Counted from the first letter of the stretch, positions 10,523 to 20,185 are shown. The stretch is DNA of 64,000 nucleotides from Bacteroidota bacterium (GCA_020160935.1 JAIUPL010000005.1:62001-126000); one strand, 5' to 3'. The notes: a model not told the origin generated them from the sequence alone. A program made the numbers and translations.

Positions 10523-12694
10523 TCACTCCACGTCATTCTTGGTGGTATTGCGCTGGCTGTAATGCTGCCCGAAATTGATGAACAGACCTACAAACAGGAA
10601 ATTTTTTGCCGGGGGCGTAATGGCGCGCGATTCGAAACGCCCGTCGGGGCCCGGCGCAGTATCGAACTGATAACCATATATCTGCTTGAATCCCAATATG
10701 TTGGTGGCCGATGCGTACAAGATGGTAAAATGCCCGGCAATATTCGTCAGGTAACTGGCATTCACGCTCAGGTCGTGGAAGTTGCGGGTACGGCCGCCAT
10801 TAAAAACCGACGTATTCGGGTCGTTGTAGGGCCTGCCTGATTGAAAGGAATACGTAGCGCCGAAAAGCATGTTAAGGTTTGAAAACCAGTGTTTGTACAC
10901 CAGCGCTGCATTGTGCCGGGCTGCAAACACAGGCACGGCTTTCTCCGGAAAATCGCGGTAATCGCGCCGGGTATCCAGGAAGGAATACGACAGCCAGTAA
11001 TCGCCATTGCGGATAGTTTTCTGATCGCGGAAAAATACGTCGACCCCGCGGGCATAGCCGCTTCCCTGGTTGTTGGACAGGTAGGTTGCCGGGTCGGTTT
11101 TTACCAGATGTTCGTAGGTTTTGAAATAGGCTTCCACCCGCATAGTAAACCCGTGGCGGATACGCTGGTAGTTGACCATGTAATGTGTAGCCCGTTCGAA
11201 TTGCAGATCAGTATTGCGGCGCAACAGGTCGTATTCCGGGTTTTGGTAAAATTGACCGAGTGCCATGGCCACCTGTTCGTTTTCGCCCAGCAACCAGGCT
11301 GCCGACACGCGTGGGGCAAGGTTGGCTTTTCCGATCAAGCCGGAGTATTCTGCCCGAACACCTGTCCGAGCCACTATTTTTTTGGTGATAAACGCCTCCG
11401 ATTCGACAAAAACAGCGCCGTAGTGCTCCTTGCGATCCACCTGAAACTCCGTCTGGTTGGTATCCCGGAAATACTCCTTGTAGTTGCCATGCAAATATTC
11501 GCCGCCGCATTTCAGTCGAAAATCCCTGCCAAATGGCCTGCTCAGTGTAAAACGACCCTGCAGGGATTGTTGCGTTTTGTTCTGGGCCAGATCACTCAGA
11601 ATCGAATCGCGGTTCCACGTATATGCCAATCCTGCAAAAAACGTCCATTGGTCTATTTGTCCCCGATAGGAAGTGTTGAGATAAAGGTTGTCGGCGAGCA
11701 ACGACAAGGGGTTGGTTCTGGTCGGCTGAAAAGGATCGGGATAGTTCATGCGCATCAGCGAATGGTTGGCAGAACCATACACCTTGAACATACCTTCCTT
11801 GCGGGTACGGTGCCGCAGGATGGTTTCTGCACCTGTGGCCTGCGGCGCTCGTATCCAGTCGATACTTTGCGGGATCAGGGCAAAATAAGGCGCCAGGTTG
11901 CTGTAGCCGGCCCCTACGGCCGCCGAGGTGTTCTTCCAGCGATGGGTATGCGACACATTGGCGCCGATGCTCATGAGGGATAGCCCGGTGGTGGTTTGTG
12001 GGGCCAGGTCTTCCGTTTGCAACAGCAGCGCAGAAGAAAGCGCCTGACCGTATTCGGCAGAATAGCCGCCGGTGGAAAACAGGGTGCCTTTGAACAGGAA
12101 CGGAGAGAAGCGGTTGCGCGCGGGTACATTGGGCACCGAACTGCTATACGGATTTTGCACAAACATGCCGTCGATGAAGGTGCGGGTTTCGTAAGCAGCG
12201 CCGCCGCGTACCAGAATTTGGCCCGACTCTCCATTGCGCGTTGCGCCGGGCAGGGTGTTGATGGCGCCAGCAATATCGGCTGTCGCACTGGCTGTCATGG
12301 CGATGTCGACCGAAGTGAGCACTACGGCGCGTTTCCGGTCGCTGGCGGCTTCAAATGAGCCGGCCGAAATGACCACTTCCTGCAAGGCAGAAGCATTTTC
12401 TTTTAACCTTGGCGCCAGCACCAGATCGGCGCCGCTGAGTTGTACCGTTTGCCGCAAAGTATCGCAGCCGAGGTAAATAACGAGCAATTGCTGTGGGCCG
12501 CTTTCGTCGCTGCGAAATTTGAAAAAACCGTTGACATCGGTCGTGGCGCCATCATAAGTGCCTTCCAGCAATACATTGGCGCCGATGACGGTATCGCCAC
12601 GGGTAGTAAGTACAGTTCCCGATAAAGTAGTCTGGGCAGTCAGAAAACCCGTAAATAGCAAGCACCCCAGAAGAAAGGAAGAACAAATTTTCAT
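10523..12694 (-). CDS. TonB-dependent outer-membrane receptor
   Basis: The 723-residue protein has a signal peptide ending LTAQ, then a carboxypeptidase-regulatory-like domain (about residues 22-95, with LSGTVLTTRGDTVIGANVLL). A plug domain follows (about 105-225, with ILVRGGAAYETRTFIDGM), and then a 22-strand-type barrel ending near FLFVGLFINFG. It would import a ligand across the outer membrane using TonB. No SusD partner lies next to it, so the substrate may be a siderophore, metal complex or other small ligand rather than a glycan. The ATG at 12694 begins the signal peptide MKICSSFLLGC; a longer frame exists upstream. Confidence 0.88.
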   Translation of the reverse strand: MKICSSFLLGCLLFTGFLTAQTTLSGTVLTTRGDTVIGANVLLEGTYDGATTDVNGFFKFRSDESGPQQLLVIYLGCDTLRQTVQLSGADLVLAPRLKENASALQEVVISAGSFEAASDRKRAVVLTSVDIAMTASATADIAGAINTLPGATRNGESGQILVRGGAAYETRTFIDGMFVQNPYSSSVPNVPARNRFSPFLFKGTLFSTGGYSAEYGQALSSALLLQTEDLAPQTTTGLSLMSIGANVSHTHRWKNTSAAVGAGYSNLAPYFALIPQSIDWIRAPQATGAETILRHRTRKEGMFKVYGSANHSLMRMNYPDPFQPTRTNPLSLLADNLYLNTSYRGQIDQWTFFAGLAYTWNRDSILSDLAQNKTQQSLQGRFTLSRPFGRDFRLKCGGEYLHGNYKEYFRDTNQTEFQVDRKEHYGAVFVESEAFITKKIVARTGVRAEYSGLIGKANLAPRVSAAWLLGENEQVAMALGQFYQNPEYDLLRRNTDLQFERATHYMVNYQRIRHGFTMRVEAYFKTYEHLVKTDPATYLSNNQGSGYARGVDVFFRDQKTIRNGDYWLSYSFLDTRRDYRDFPEKAVPVFAARHNAALVYKHWFSNLNMLFGATYSFQSGRPYNDPNTSVFNGGRTRNFHDLSVNASYLTNIAGHFTILYASATNILGFKQIYGYQFDTAPGPDGRFESRAITPPAKNFLFVGLFINFGQHYSQRNTTKNDVE

Positions 12695-12811
12695 AGCAGA
12701 ATAAAATGTATCAGAATAGGCCAAAGGTGCTGCCTTGTTTGCTGCAGGGGAAATAATGCTGACCGAAGTGCAGATTTGCTGGAGTGAAATGTGAAGAATA
12801 GAAAAAAAAGT

Positions 12812-12819
12812 TATATTTG
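12812..12819 (+). promoter_or_regulatory. Possible -7 box (TATATTTG) of the metzincin-like gene
   Basis: TATATTTG fits TAnnTTTG and lies about 57 nt before the ATG at 12876. No convincing -33 element is seen, so this is tentative. Confidence 0.4.
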
Positions 12820-12875
12820 CGAGGGCTGCGCAGGCAGTTTGCTCCTTTCAACTTCATTTATTTACTCGCTCGCTT

Positions 12876-14636
12876 ATGAAATCTTTCTTCCTTCTGCTGC
12901 TCTTCGGAGCCTTTTTTTCCCGTACCCTTTCTGCCACCACCATCGTGCCTTTTGCCCATTTGGGAGAGGCTACTTTTTATTCCGACGCAGTCGTTCTGGC
13001 GCGTGCGGTACATGAGCAGGACAGCCGAACAAGCGGCGGCATGACATTCAGAGATGTTACTTTTCAGGTAAAAACCCTGGTAAAAGGTACTTTTCAACCA
13101 GGCGAAGAATTTGTGCTGCGCCCGGAATCCTGGTTTACAGAGGATTTTGCGATGGATGTTGCCGGCGATTTTGCTCCGGAAATTGGCAAGACCTACCTGC
13201 TTTGGCTTACTCCCCATCAGGGCATTTGGCGCGCCCAGATGCTGTCGTGGTATGTTTTTGAAGAACGCAACACACCTGATGGAACGTTATTGGTACCATT
13301 TTCAGGAAATGGTATGGAAACAGCCGCGCGCCCGGACGGCATTGTGCCCGAACCGCTTGACATATACGATCGCGATGAACTGATACAGGCACTCCGGCAT
13401 TCCCTGTCAGGCGCCTGGACAGCGCCATTGAAGAGCAATACTCCGGCAGGTATGCTGGAAGAACGCACTGCTCCGGATTTCTGCGATTTTTCTCTGGGGA
13501 CTTCTACCTACCTGTGTCGGTGGCAAAACCCGGCCCTGAATGTTTACTATGCACAAACAGGCGCTCCTGCCGGCTTTGGTACTTCGCTCGACAATATTTT
13601 GATCACGATGAAGGCTTCCTATACGGCCATTTTGCCGTCTAATCAGGGGCAGGTATCTTTCACTTCCGATTGTGTGGGGGGCGCTGCCACATCGTCGAGC
13701 AGTAATTTTCTTACGTTTTGCAATACAGCGCTTTCCGGCACCTCTTCGGCACTGATTATTTTTGACGACCCTTGCAGCGAGATTACCGATTTGTCGGGCT
13801 GTAGCGGCGTGCTGGCCCGGGGCGGCAGTTTTGCTTATACCAGTACACATACGTTCAAAAGTGAATCGTGGCGCGACGCCGGTTATGGCTTTGTAATTGT
13901 CAACAACGGTGTTACGACCTGTTACCCGTCTACCAGCCTTTATGAGATACTCATCACCCATGAACTGACCCACGTATATCGCCTGGATCATATCAGTACC
14001 AGTGCACCGGGCGCGCCAGGGCAAAACATGAACCCCAACTGCTGCAACCCGATCAACACGCTCGACGTGAGTTGTATGAATTATTCCTACGACATAGCGC
14101 TGCCAGTGGAATTGATACAATTTGATGTTCAGAAAACTGCCCGGCAGGAAGCGCTGGTGTCATGGACAGTGGGAATGGCCACCGGAAGCGGCCATTTTGT
14201 GCTGGAGCATTCGCCCGACGGCAGGCATTTTTCCGAACTCGCCACCATGCCCATCGGGAATGGCCATTTCGAATGGCTGGATCATCATCCCTTAGCCGGA
14301 CTGAATTATTACAGGCTTCTGCAAAAAGATGCTGACGGCAGCATCCATTACCTTGGTTGGCGCAGCCTGCGCTTTGAACAGGATTTGTCGCTGAAAATTC
14401 TTCCCAATCCGGTGTCGCACACAGAAGCAGGTATGCTCGAATTGACCTGCCCCTTGGGCGCCGAAGTACAGGTGGAAATCATTCGTGCCGACGGGGTAGT
14501 GGTATCGAAAGAGACGCTGGCCAACACGCTGGAAATGCAGCGCCTGCCGCTGGATGCCTCGCTCCAGCCGGGTTTGTACCACGTCGTGGCAAGTATGGGC
14601 AAACAGGTGGTATCCAGTGTTTTTGTAAAAAACTGA
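12876..14636 (+). CDS. Secreted metzincin-like metalloprotease with T9SS sorting domain
   Basis: The 586-residue protein has a signal peptide (about residues 1-20) and an N-terminal domain of about 190 residues. The catalytic region contains HELTHVYRLDH, which fits HExxHxxxxxH with Arg where metzincins usually have Gly. About 40 residues later SCMNYSY looks like a metzincin Met-turn. A fibronectin-III-like module follows (from LPVELIQFDVQ; FVLEHSPDGRHF; LNYYRLLQKDADG), then a type A T9SS sorting domain (LKILPNPVSH to the end). It is probably a surface-attached or released protease. The same penultimate module occurs in the next gene. Protease activity is inferred from the motif only. Confidence 0.75.
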   Translation: MKSFFLLLLFGAFFSRTLSATTIVPFAHLGEATFYSDAVVLARAVHEQDSRTSGGMTFRDVTFQVKTLVKGTFQPGEEFVLRPESWFTEDFAMDVAGDFAPEIGKTYLLWLTPHQGIWRAQMLSWYVFEERNTPDGTLLVPFSGNGMETAARPDGIVPEPLDIYDRDELIQALRHSLSGAWTAPLKSNTPAGMLEERTAPDFCDFSLGTSTYLCRWQNPALNVYYAQTGAPAGFGTSLDNILITMKASYTAILPSNQGQVSFTSDCVGGAATSSSSNFLTFCNTALSGTSSALIIFDDPCSEITDLSGCSGVLARGGSFAYTSTHTFKSESWRDAGYGFVIVNNGVTTCYPSTSLYEILITHELTHVYRLDHISTSAPGAPGQNMNPNCCNPINTLDVSCMNYSYDIALPVELIQFDVQKTARQEALVSWTVGMATGSGHFVLEHSPDGRHFSELATMPIGNGHFEWLDHHPLAGLNYYRLLQKDADGSIHYLGWRSLRFEQDLSLKILPNPVSHTEAGMLELTCPLGAEVQVEIIRADGVVVSKETLANTLEMQRLPLDASLQPGLYHVVASMGKQVVSSVFVKN

Positions 14637-14794
14637 GTTCGGGAAAACTTAAAAAACGGATTCAACGTATTTCTTGTACAACATGGTTCGTTGCTGTGCT
14701 TAGGCGACCCATACCTCTATTGTTGATACTCATTAGAAATAATCCTCAGATGCCGACGTTCAACCCATTTGCATATTTCAAAAACAGTTTAATC

Positions 14795-16969
14795 ATGACA
14801 AGAACATTTTCCGCCCTTTTGCTCCTTTTGGGCATGTCCAGTGCCCTGAACGCCACCGATTTTTATGTTTCACCAACAGGTAACAATGCGCTGGATGGAA
14901 CATCCGAAGCCAATGCCTGGGCTACTATCCAACATGCATGCGAAAACGCTACCCCCGGCAGTACCGTGTATATTAAAGGAGGAACGTACCACGAAGAGTT
15001 AACTATGAGTGTCAGCGGTACGGAAATGAATTACATCACCTTCCGCCCGTTTGAAAACGATGAAGTGATTGTAGATGGAACAGAAGATATGGTATCACCA
15101 ACCATATTGTTGAAGATTCAGGATCGAAGTTATATCCGCATCGAAGGATTAAATTTCAGGGACGCAAGTGGCGAGGGTGCCACTGGGATATATATTACCG
15201 GCGCTTCTAATCATATCGACATTGTAAATAATGAAGTTTCCAATATCATTGGCGAATTTGCGGTAGGAGTGCTCGTAAACGGAACTGCCGGGAATGTTAA
15301 CATTGAAGGAAATGACATTCACGATGTACACTTTTCATCTGTGCCTGTGGGTATCGGCGACCCTTTGCTAAATGCCAACCCCTTGTTAGTGGTCGGCGAT
15401 GACCCATACACTCCAGACCCTGACCCAATGAATCCCCCCACCGACCCCTCCTTTCCGGTTTCGGACATCACCATTGACGACAACACCATCCACGATTGCC
15501 GTACAGGCTATAGCGAGGGGCTCACGCTTACCGGGAATGTCGATGGCTTTTCGGTGACGAACAATATTTTGTATAACCTGTCGAATATTGGTATCGATAT
15601 CGCAGGTGGGTATGTGTACGACCCAATGACTCCCGTTGATCCTGAACAGAATTTTGCCCGAAACGGTCTCGTTGCACACAATTTTGTATCCAACTGGAAT
15701 CCTCCCATCACGGGTCTCGACGTAGCAGCAGGCATCTATGTCGACGGTGGCCGCGATAATGTAATTGAGCACAACAAAGTGACCAACTACGGCCGTGGTT
15801 ATGAAATCGGATGCGAGGTGAAAAATTGGACGACCTCCGGAATCATCCTCCGCAACAACATCGCCTATGGCAACCGGCAGGCAGGCATCGGTATCGGGGG
15901 ATACAATTACCCGGCTACGACCGGCAAAGTGACCGACTGTCAGGTGCTGAACAATACTTGCTACCACAATTCGCAGGCCGGCGTTTTTGTGGAAGGCGAA
16001 CTGGTGATCGATTACACGGAAAACTGTGCGATCAAAAACAATATTTTTTATGCTAAAAATGTATTGGATCGCCTGCTGGTTGCTCAACTCAATTCCAATA
16101 ATGCACAATCTGTAGGATTAATACTTGATTACAACCTGTACAATGCAGATCCTTTTACAATTGGTGGCAATCTTGCACTGAGTGTTCAATGGTATAACCA
16201 AATACTGACCAATATTACTTTTCAGCAGTATGTGACTACAACAATGTCGCAGGAAGCGCACTCCATTTACGCTGATCCCAAATTCATTGATGCTTCTATC
16301 CAGGATTTTCACTTAGGTGCATTGTCTCCCGCTTTCGACAAAGGAGACCCAACCTACATGCCCATGATAGATGTTTTGGACATGGATGATGAACTGCGCG
16401 TGCTTTGGACTAAGGTCGACATCGGCGCCGACGAAGCCGCAGTAAACCTCCCCGTCGAATACTCCAAAGCCCTCTATGGCCGCGCCGTACAAACCGGCAT
16501 CGACCTGCGCTGGGCCACTGCCAACGAACACAATGCCGCCCGTTTTGACATAGAGCGAAGCCCCGATGGCGCCTCGTTTGAAAAAATCGGCGCCGTAGCG
16601 GCAAAAGGCAACTCTTCGGCTCCCACCGACTACTATTTTCAGGATAAACACCCGCTCAGAGGTATCAACTACTATCGCCTGAAACAGGTCGACCTCGATG
16701 GCCGCGCCAACTACAGCCAGGTGGTGCAGGTGAACTGGGAGGCATCGCTTACCGGCATTTACCCCAACCCGACTACCGGCGCGGTGCAGATCAGCAGTGC
16801 AGCGCCCTGGGAAAAAGTGCTCCTGAAAAACCACCTCGGACAATTGGTAAAAACGCTGCTGCCCGGACAGGAAACCACCCTGCAAGGGCTTGAAAACGGC
16901 ATGTACCAACTGGAAGTATATGAAAAAGAAGGAGGCGTGCCACAGGTGTTCAAGGTGGTGAAGCAATAA
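14795..16969 (+). CDS. Right-handed beta-helix T9SS cargo protein
   Basis: The 724-residue protein begins with signal peptide MTRTFSALLLLLGMSSALNA (start at 14795; a longer frame upstream lacks a signal peptide). A DUF1565-type opening follows, DFYVSPTGNNALDGTSEAN and the AWATIQHA segment, then about 450 residues of parallel beta-helix turns rich in IxxNxI patterns such as ITIDDNTIHDCRTG and GIILRNNIAYGNRQAG. Then come the same fibronectin-like module as the preceding gene (FDIERSPDGASF, INYYRLKQVDLDG) and a type A sorting domain (IYPNPTTGAV). Such proteins are often polysaccharide lyases or hydrolases, but no catalytic residues can be assigned here. Confidence 0.8.
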   Translation: MTRTFSALLLLLGMSSALNATDFYVSPTGNNALDGTSEANAWATIQHACENATPGSTVYIKGGTYHEELTMSVSGTEMNYITFRPFENDEVIVDGTEDMVSPTILLKIQDRSYIRIEGLNFRDASGEGATGIYITGASNHIDIVNNEVSNIIGEFAVGVLVNGTAGNVNIEGNDIHDVHFSSVPVGIGDPLLNANPLLVVGDDPYTPDPDPMNPPTDPSFPVSDITIDDNTIHDCRTGYSEGLTLTGNVDGFSVTNNILYNLSNIGIDIAGGYVYDPMTPVDPEQNFARNGLVAHNFVSNWNPPITGLDVAAGIYVDGGRDNVIEHNKVTNYGRGYEIGCEVKNWTTSGIILRNNIAYGNRQAGIGIGGYNYPATTGKVTDCQVLNNTCYHNSQAGVFVEGELVIDYTENCAIKNNIFYAKNVLDRLLVAQLNSNNAQSVGLILDYNLYNADPFTIGGNLALSVQWYNQILTNITFQQYVTTTMSQEAHSIYADPKFIDASIQDFHLGALSPAFDKGDPTYMPMIDVLDMDDELRVLWTKVDIGADEAAVNLPVEYSKALYGRAVQTGIDLRWATANEHNAARFDIERSPDGASFEKIGAVAAKGNSSAPTDYYFQDKHPLRGINYYRLKQVDLDGRANYSQVVQVNWEASLTGIYPNPTTGAVQISSAAPWEKVLLKNHLGQLVKTLLPGQETTLQGLENGMYQLEVYEKEGGVPQVFKVVKQ

Positions 16970-16974
16970 ACACT

Positions 16975-17260
16975 GCAACACGGATTGCGCGGATTAAATG
17001 CGGATTACACGGAAGGCATTCCGATAGGGGCTGATTTCTGCAACACGGAGAAACACGGATTGCACGGAGAAGACGGATTTACACGGATAGCATTCCTGTT
17101 AAAGGAACTATCTCTTCATCGGAATGCCATCCGTGTAAATCTGCAACACGGATTACACAGAAGTTGCGGATTTCACGGATAGTATTCCTGTTAAAGGAAC
17201 TATCTCTTCATCGGAATGCTATCCGTGAAATCCGCATTCAATCCGTGTAATCCGTGTTTC
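16975..17260. repeat. Nested palindromic element 3 with two tandem hairpins (CACGGAT words)
   Basis: It fills the gap between two convergent genes. The outer arms are AACACGGATT-type words near 16978-17007 and their complement at 17230-17260. Inside are two near-identical hairpins. One pairs 17076-17096 with 17121-17141. The other pairs 17166-17188 with 17213-17235 perfectly over 23 bp. Both have the same 24-nt loop (TGTTAAAGGAACTATCTCTT plus CATC). The stop codon of the minus-strand gene touches the right arm. Confidence 0.93.
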
Positions 17261-17915
17261 AGAGGAGCCGCCCAATATGCAGCCCAAACATCATATCCGG
17301 TGTTGCATAGTAGTCTTCGTTCAGGGTAAAATCAAAAAAACCACGCTGCCTTACCCGTACGGCATCCGGTGGCGCCGCTCCTGGATAATTTTGTATCCAG
17401 CGCACGCCAAATCCCAAAAAGGGCTCGATGAGCCAACGTTTGTTCTTGCCCCAAAAATGAATGCCGCCAAACTGTACGGAAACACCGCCGGATATCTGGC
17501 GACGCCTGAGCAACAGCCATTCTTCATATTGCCCGCCTTGCCGCGTTGTACGATAATAGCGCCGATTGTATATGTCGCTGAATTTCAGCACAATACCCAC
17601 ATATCGGCGATCCAGTACATATGGCCGCAGGTAGTATTTAAAAATCGGCCTCAGTTTGTATCCAAGAAATGTTTCTCCGGTATACTGCGAAAAAATACTC
17701 GAATGAAATACGAAAGCAGCCCCTGCATCGAGCCCCCAGCGCCTACCGAGCGGGATGTCTGACTGCAGGGTGAGCGACTGCTGAACAATGTTGATCAACC
17801 CTGTTGGGGCGATTTTCAGGGAATAGGGCATGTGTCGCCTGTCGGAACTGTCGGGATTCGACTGTGCATGCAAATACAGGGGCAACACGGCCCAAAACAG
17901 GAGGGCGAAACGCAT
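17259..17915 (-). CDS. Probable small outer-membrane beta-barrel protein
   Basis: The 218-residue protein has a signal peptide (MRFALLFWAVLPLYLHAQ) and a body of short amphipathic strands rich in Tyr, Arg and Gly (for example FLGYKLRPIFKYYLRPYVL), ending MFGLHIGRLL. This is compatible with an 8- to 10-strand barrel resembling DUF3575-type proteins. Its start abuts the stop of the LVIVD lipoprotein gene, so it is the last gene of a three-gene unit with two lipoproteins, and the products may act together at the outer membrane. The function is unknown. Confidence 0.65.
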   Translation of the reverse strand: MRFALLFWAVLPLYLHAQSNPDSSDRRHMPYSLKIAPTGLINIVQQSLTLQSDIPLGRRWGLDAGAAFVFHSSIFSQYTGETFLGYKLRPIFKYYLRPYVLDRRYVGIVLKFSDIYNRRYYRTTRQGGQYEEWLLLRRRQISGGVSVQFGGIHFWGKNKRWLIEPFLGFGVRWIQNYPGAAPPDAVRVRQRGFFDFTLNEDYYATPDMMFGLHIGRLL

Positions 17916-18677
17916 TTATTTGGGAATTTGTCCGAGTTTTTTGAGGTGTACGACATCTTCCAGGTCAAAAATCTGGAAATCCGTTTTGGACGAAACGATC
18001 ATGCGCGCGCCATCCACAATCAGGTCGTACGGATCGACGATGTCTACCGCCCATGCTGTTTCTTTCACATCCAGCGGATTGCTGATATCGAAAATGCGGA
18101 GTTGGTCGCTGCCTTCATCACAGATGAACAGGTAGTTGTCCTTGTACCCAAGCCCGTTGGGGATATTCATAGGGTAAACGCCGACGGATACGGGCGCCGA
18201 TTTGTCGCTGATATCGTACACCACCAGCGCGCTTTGCGCGGCCACTCTTCCGCAAGCATTTCTGATAATTTTCAGGGTAGAATAGGCATAATCGCCTTTC
18301 ACAACGACCGGATCGCAGCCTGTGAATCCGATATCACTGAGCCGATCGCTTTTTGCCTGGATTTGCGGCGCTGCCGGGTTGTCGATGTTCAAAATATACA
18401 ACGCCGTATTGGAGCCCAGAAAAATGGTATGATCGTAAATAGTGATGGTCTCTAGGCCATAATCCGTTGCCAGGCGATGCAATAGTGTCGGCTGATCTTT
18501 TTGCGTGATGTCGTAAGTCTGTACTTCATTCTGGTTGAGAACGTACATGAAGTGGTCGTACACAGCAAAGCGTGTGATGGAGCCGGATTGGCCCTGATTC
18601 GACACGGATTCGGCGTCTTTGGAACAGGATGCCAGCAACAGGACAAGGACGGTGGTAAGTACAAAATATCGGCGCAT
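17916..18677 (-). CDS. LVIVD-repeat lipoprotein
   Basis: The 253-residue lipoprotein has lipobox LLASC with the modified Cys at residue 18. It contains several copies of a beta-propeller-like repeat resembling LVIVD: ALYILNIDNPAAPQ, ALVVYDISDKSAPV, QLRIFDISNPLDVK and DFQIFDLEDVVHLK. Such repeats usually form a surface-exposed propeller, with no enzymatic activity known to me. It sits between a second lipoprotein with a similar VVVDISN motif and a barrel protein in one tight operon, suggesting a surface complex. Confidence 0.8.
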   Translation of the reverse strand: MRRYFVLTTVLVLLLASCSKDAESVSNQGQSGSITRFAVYDHFMYVLNQNEVQTYDITQKDQPTLLHRLATDYGLETITIYDHTIFLGSNTALYILNIDNPAAPQIQAKSDRLSDIGFTGCDPVVVKGDYAYSTLKIIRNACGRVAAQSALVVYDISDKSAPVSVGVYPMNIPNGLGYKDNYLFICDEGSDQLRIFDISNPLDVKETAWAVDIVDPYDLIVDGARMIVSSKTDFQIFDLEDVVHLKKLGQIPK

Positions 18678-18699
18678 GGTGGTGTTTTTTTGAAGTTTT

Positions 18700-19227
18700 T
18701 TAATTCAGGGTGACACATTTGGCATTGCTCAGTTCTGCATCTTCCCAGCCGATAACGGCGCCTTTTGATTCGTCGACGCACTCGAAATACCCGTCATACA
18801 ACGGCGGGAACAGCGACGGACTAAGCACATTTCGTACCCGTGAGGATTCATGTACCTGAAACAGGTTGCTGATGTCGACCACAACAATATCTTTCCAACT
18901 ATCGGCATAAATATAGTGGTCGCTCAGGGTAAAATCGGTGATGGCCGGGATTTTGATAAACGTCAGGTTGACCGTCTGGATAGAATCTTTGAGACTGAAA
19001 ACGTGAATGCCCTTGTACTGTTCGAGCATAAACAGCAGGGTGTCGCGCAGGAAAATGGTGCCAGAAGCGACAATGGTTTGCGGCGCCTCGCTGCCAATAT
19101 CGGCCAATTGGTCGGCTGGCAGGTACACGGGTTTTTTACCCGGCCCGTCGTACAAATCCAGTTCCCTCTTGTCGCAGGCGTACAGGGACATTACCATCAA
19201 AGCAAGGGAAAGCAAGGGTTTTATCAT
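18700..19227 (-). CDS. Lipoprotein with LVIVD-like motif
   Basis: The 175-residue protein starts at 19227 with MIKPLLSLALMVMSLYAC, a clear lipoprotein signal (lipobox LYAC). The body contains KGIHVFSLKDSIQ and DIVVVDISNLFQVHESS, which match the repeat motif of the next gene, so the two lipoproteins are probably diverged relatives. The first gene of a three-gene unit, it ends 22 bp before the next start. The upstream 29 codons of the open frame lack a signal and were excluded. The function is unknown. Confidence 0.7.
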   Translation of the reverse strand: MIKPLLSLALMVMSLYACDKRELDLYDGPGKKPVYLPADQLADIGSEAPQTIVASGTIFLRDTLLFMLEQYKGIHVFSLKDSIQTVNLTFIKIPAITDFTLSDHYIYADSWKDIVVVDISNLFQVHESSRVRNVLSPSLFPPLYDGYFECVDESKGAVIGWEDAELSNAKCVTLN

Positions 19228-19436
19228 TGGGAAGAAATACGTCGTTTTCAGTGAAGACGCAGCGAAAGCCGCCGGAGTTGGGCAGGAGTTGACATTTTGA
19301 AAAGGCTCAAGCAAATACTGCTATTTGCCGATGCCAAAGATATTCGGGTTGCCGGAAAGGCAAAAAAAAATCCCGAACTTTTCGCAGTGGAAAAATTCGG
19401 GAACATACCGGCAGGAGCGTATCTCCGTATCCGGAA

Positions 19437-19901
19437 TTATTTATCAGACTTCAGGTCTTCCGATACTTTATCAAGTTTCATGGCAATGCTGTTTTTGAAA
19501 TCAGCCCAGCCGTCTTTCATATCATCGTTTACCTTTTGCATGTCGGCGCGAAGTTCGTCGCGTTCGGCAGCGAGGCGTTTGCGCCGCTCTTCCCAGCGTG
19601 CTTTTTCCTTGGCACTTGCTTTGGCCATTTTACTGTCGATTTTGGCAATTTCAGCGTCCAGGTCATCGGCAGCCTTGTCGATTTTCATGGCCACGCTGTC
19701 GCGCTCGGCGCGCATGGCTGCCATGGCTGCCTGGGAAGCATCTTTCATGTCTTCTTTGGCTTCTGCGGCTTTTTCTTTGGCTTCCTGCATGGCCTCATTG
19801 GCGGCGTCCTTTTTTTCGGAAGGGGTGTTGTTGCAGGAAGTGAGCGCCAGTGCGCCCAGGGCTATGGTCAGGAATCCTGCAATAAGGAATTGCTTTTTCA
19901 T
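19437..19901 (-). CDS. Small coiled-coil lipoprotein
   Basis: The 154-residue protein begins MKKQFLIAGFLTIALGALAL and has lipobox LTSC. The mature part is almost entirely charged alpha-helix with heptads (AMQEAKEKAAEAKEDMKDAS, then DLDAEIAKIDSKMAKASAKE), as in Lpp-like or stress-related helical envelope proteins. It has no catalytic motif. The start at 19901 was chosen because it gives the lipoprotein signal. It is followed by no obvious partner; the neighbouring DUF1328 gene on the same strand lies upstream. Confidence 0.7.
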   Translation of the reverse strand: MKKQFLIAGFLTIALGALALTSCNNTPSEKKDAANEAMQEAKEKAAEAKEDMKDASQAAMAAMRAERDSVAMKIDKAADDLDAEIAKIDSKMAKASAKEKARWEERRKRLAAERDELRADMQKVNDDMKDGWADFKNSIAMKLDKVSEDLKSDK

Positions 19902-20017
19902 GGTTTTTAATGTGTGTGGTGATGTATGGATTTGGGAAAAATGGCAAGGGCAACGCCACCTGGTGGCAACCATCGGGAGCGCTGCCCTGCAAGGTTTAGG
20001 GGGGATTTCAAATTGGG

Positions 20018-20185
20018 TTAAACGTCGATACGTCTGCGGCCACTTACAAGGCTCACTACGAAGACGATGAGGGCAACGAAGAACAGGATTTTAGCCAGGT
20101 ATGCTGCGCTGCCTGCGAGACCGCCGAAGCCGAGTACGGCTGCGATCAGGGCTATAACGAAAAAGGTGACGGACCATCTTAACAT
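20018..20185 (-). CDS. DUF1328-family small membrane protein
   Basis: This 55-residue gene begins [20 protein letters not shown] and ends SGRRRIDV. It has two hydrophobic helices separated by [12 protein letters not shown], matching the YtjA/DUF1328 family in length, order and the conserved opening LRW. These are inner-membrane proteins, often stress-associated, of unknown mechanism. It lies 116 bp upstream of the helical lipoprotein gene on the same strand, and both could be general stress genes. Confidence 0.85.
   Translation of the reverse strand: MLRWSVTFFVIALIAAVLGFGGLAGSAAYLAKILFFVALIVFVVSLVSGRRRIDV

Noticed and set aside
10889-11983. 364-codon open frame antisense to the TonB-dependent receptor
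   Set aside because: No domain motif; the receptor frame is strongly supported.
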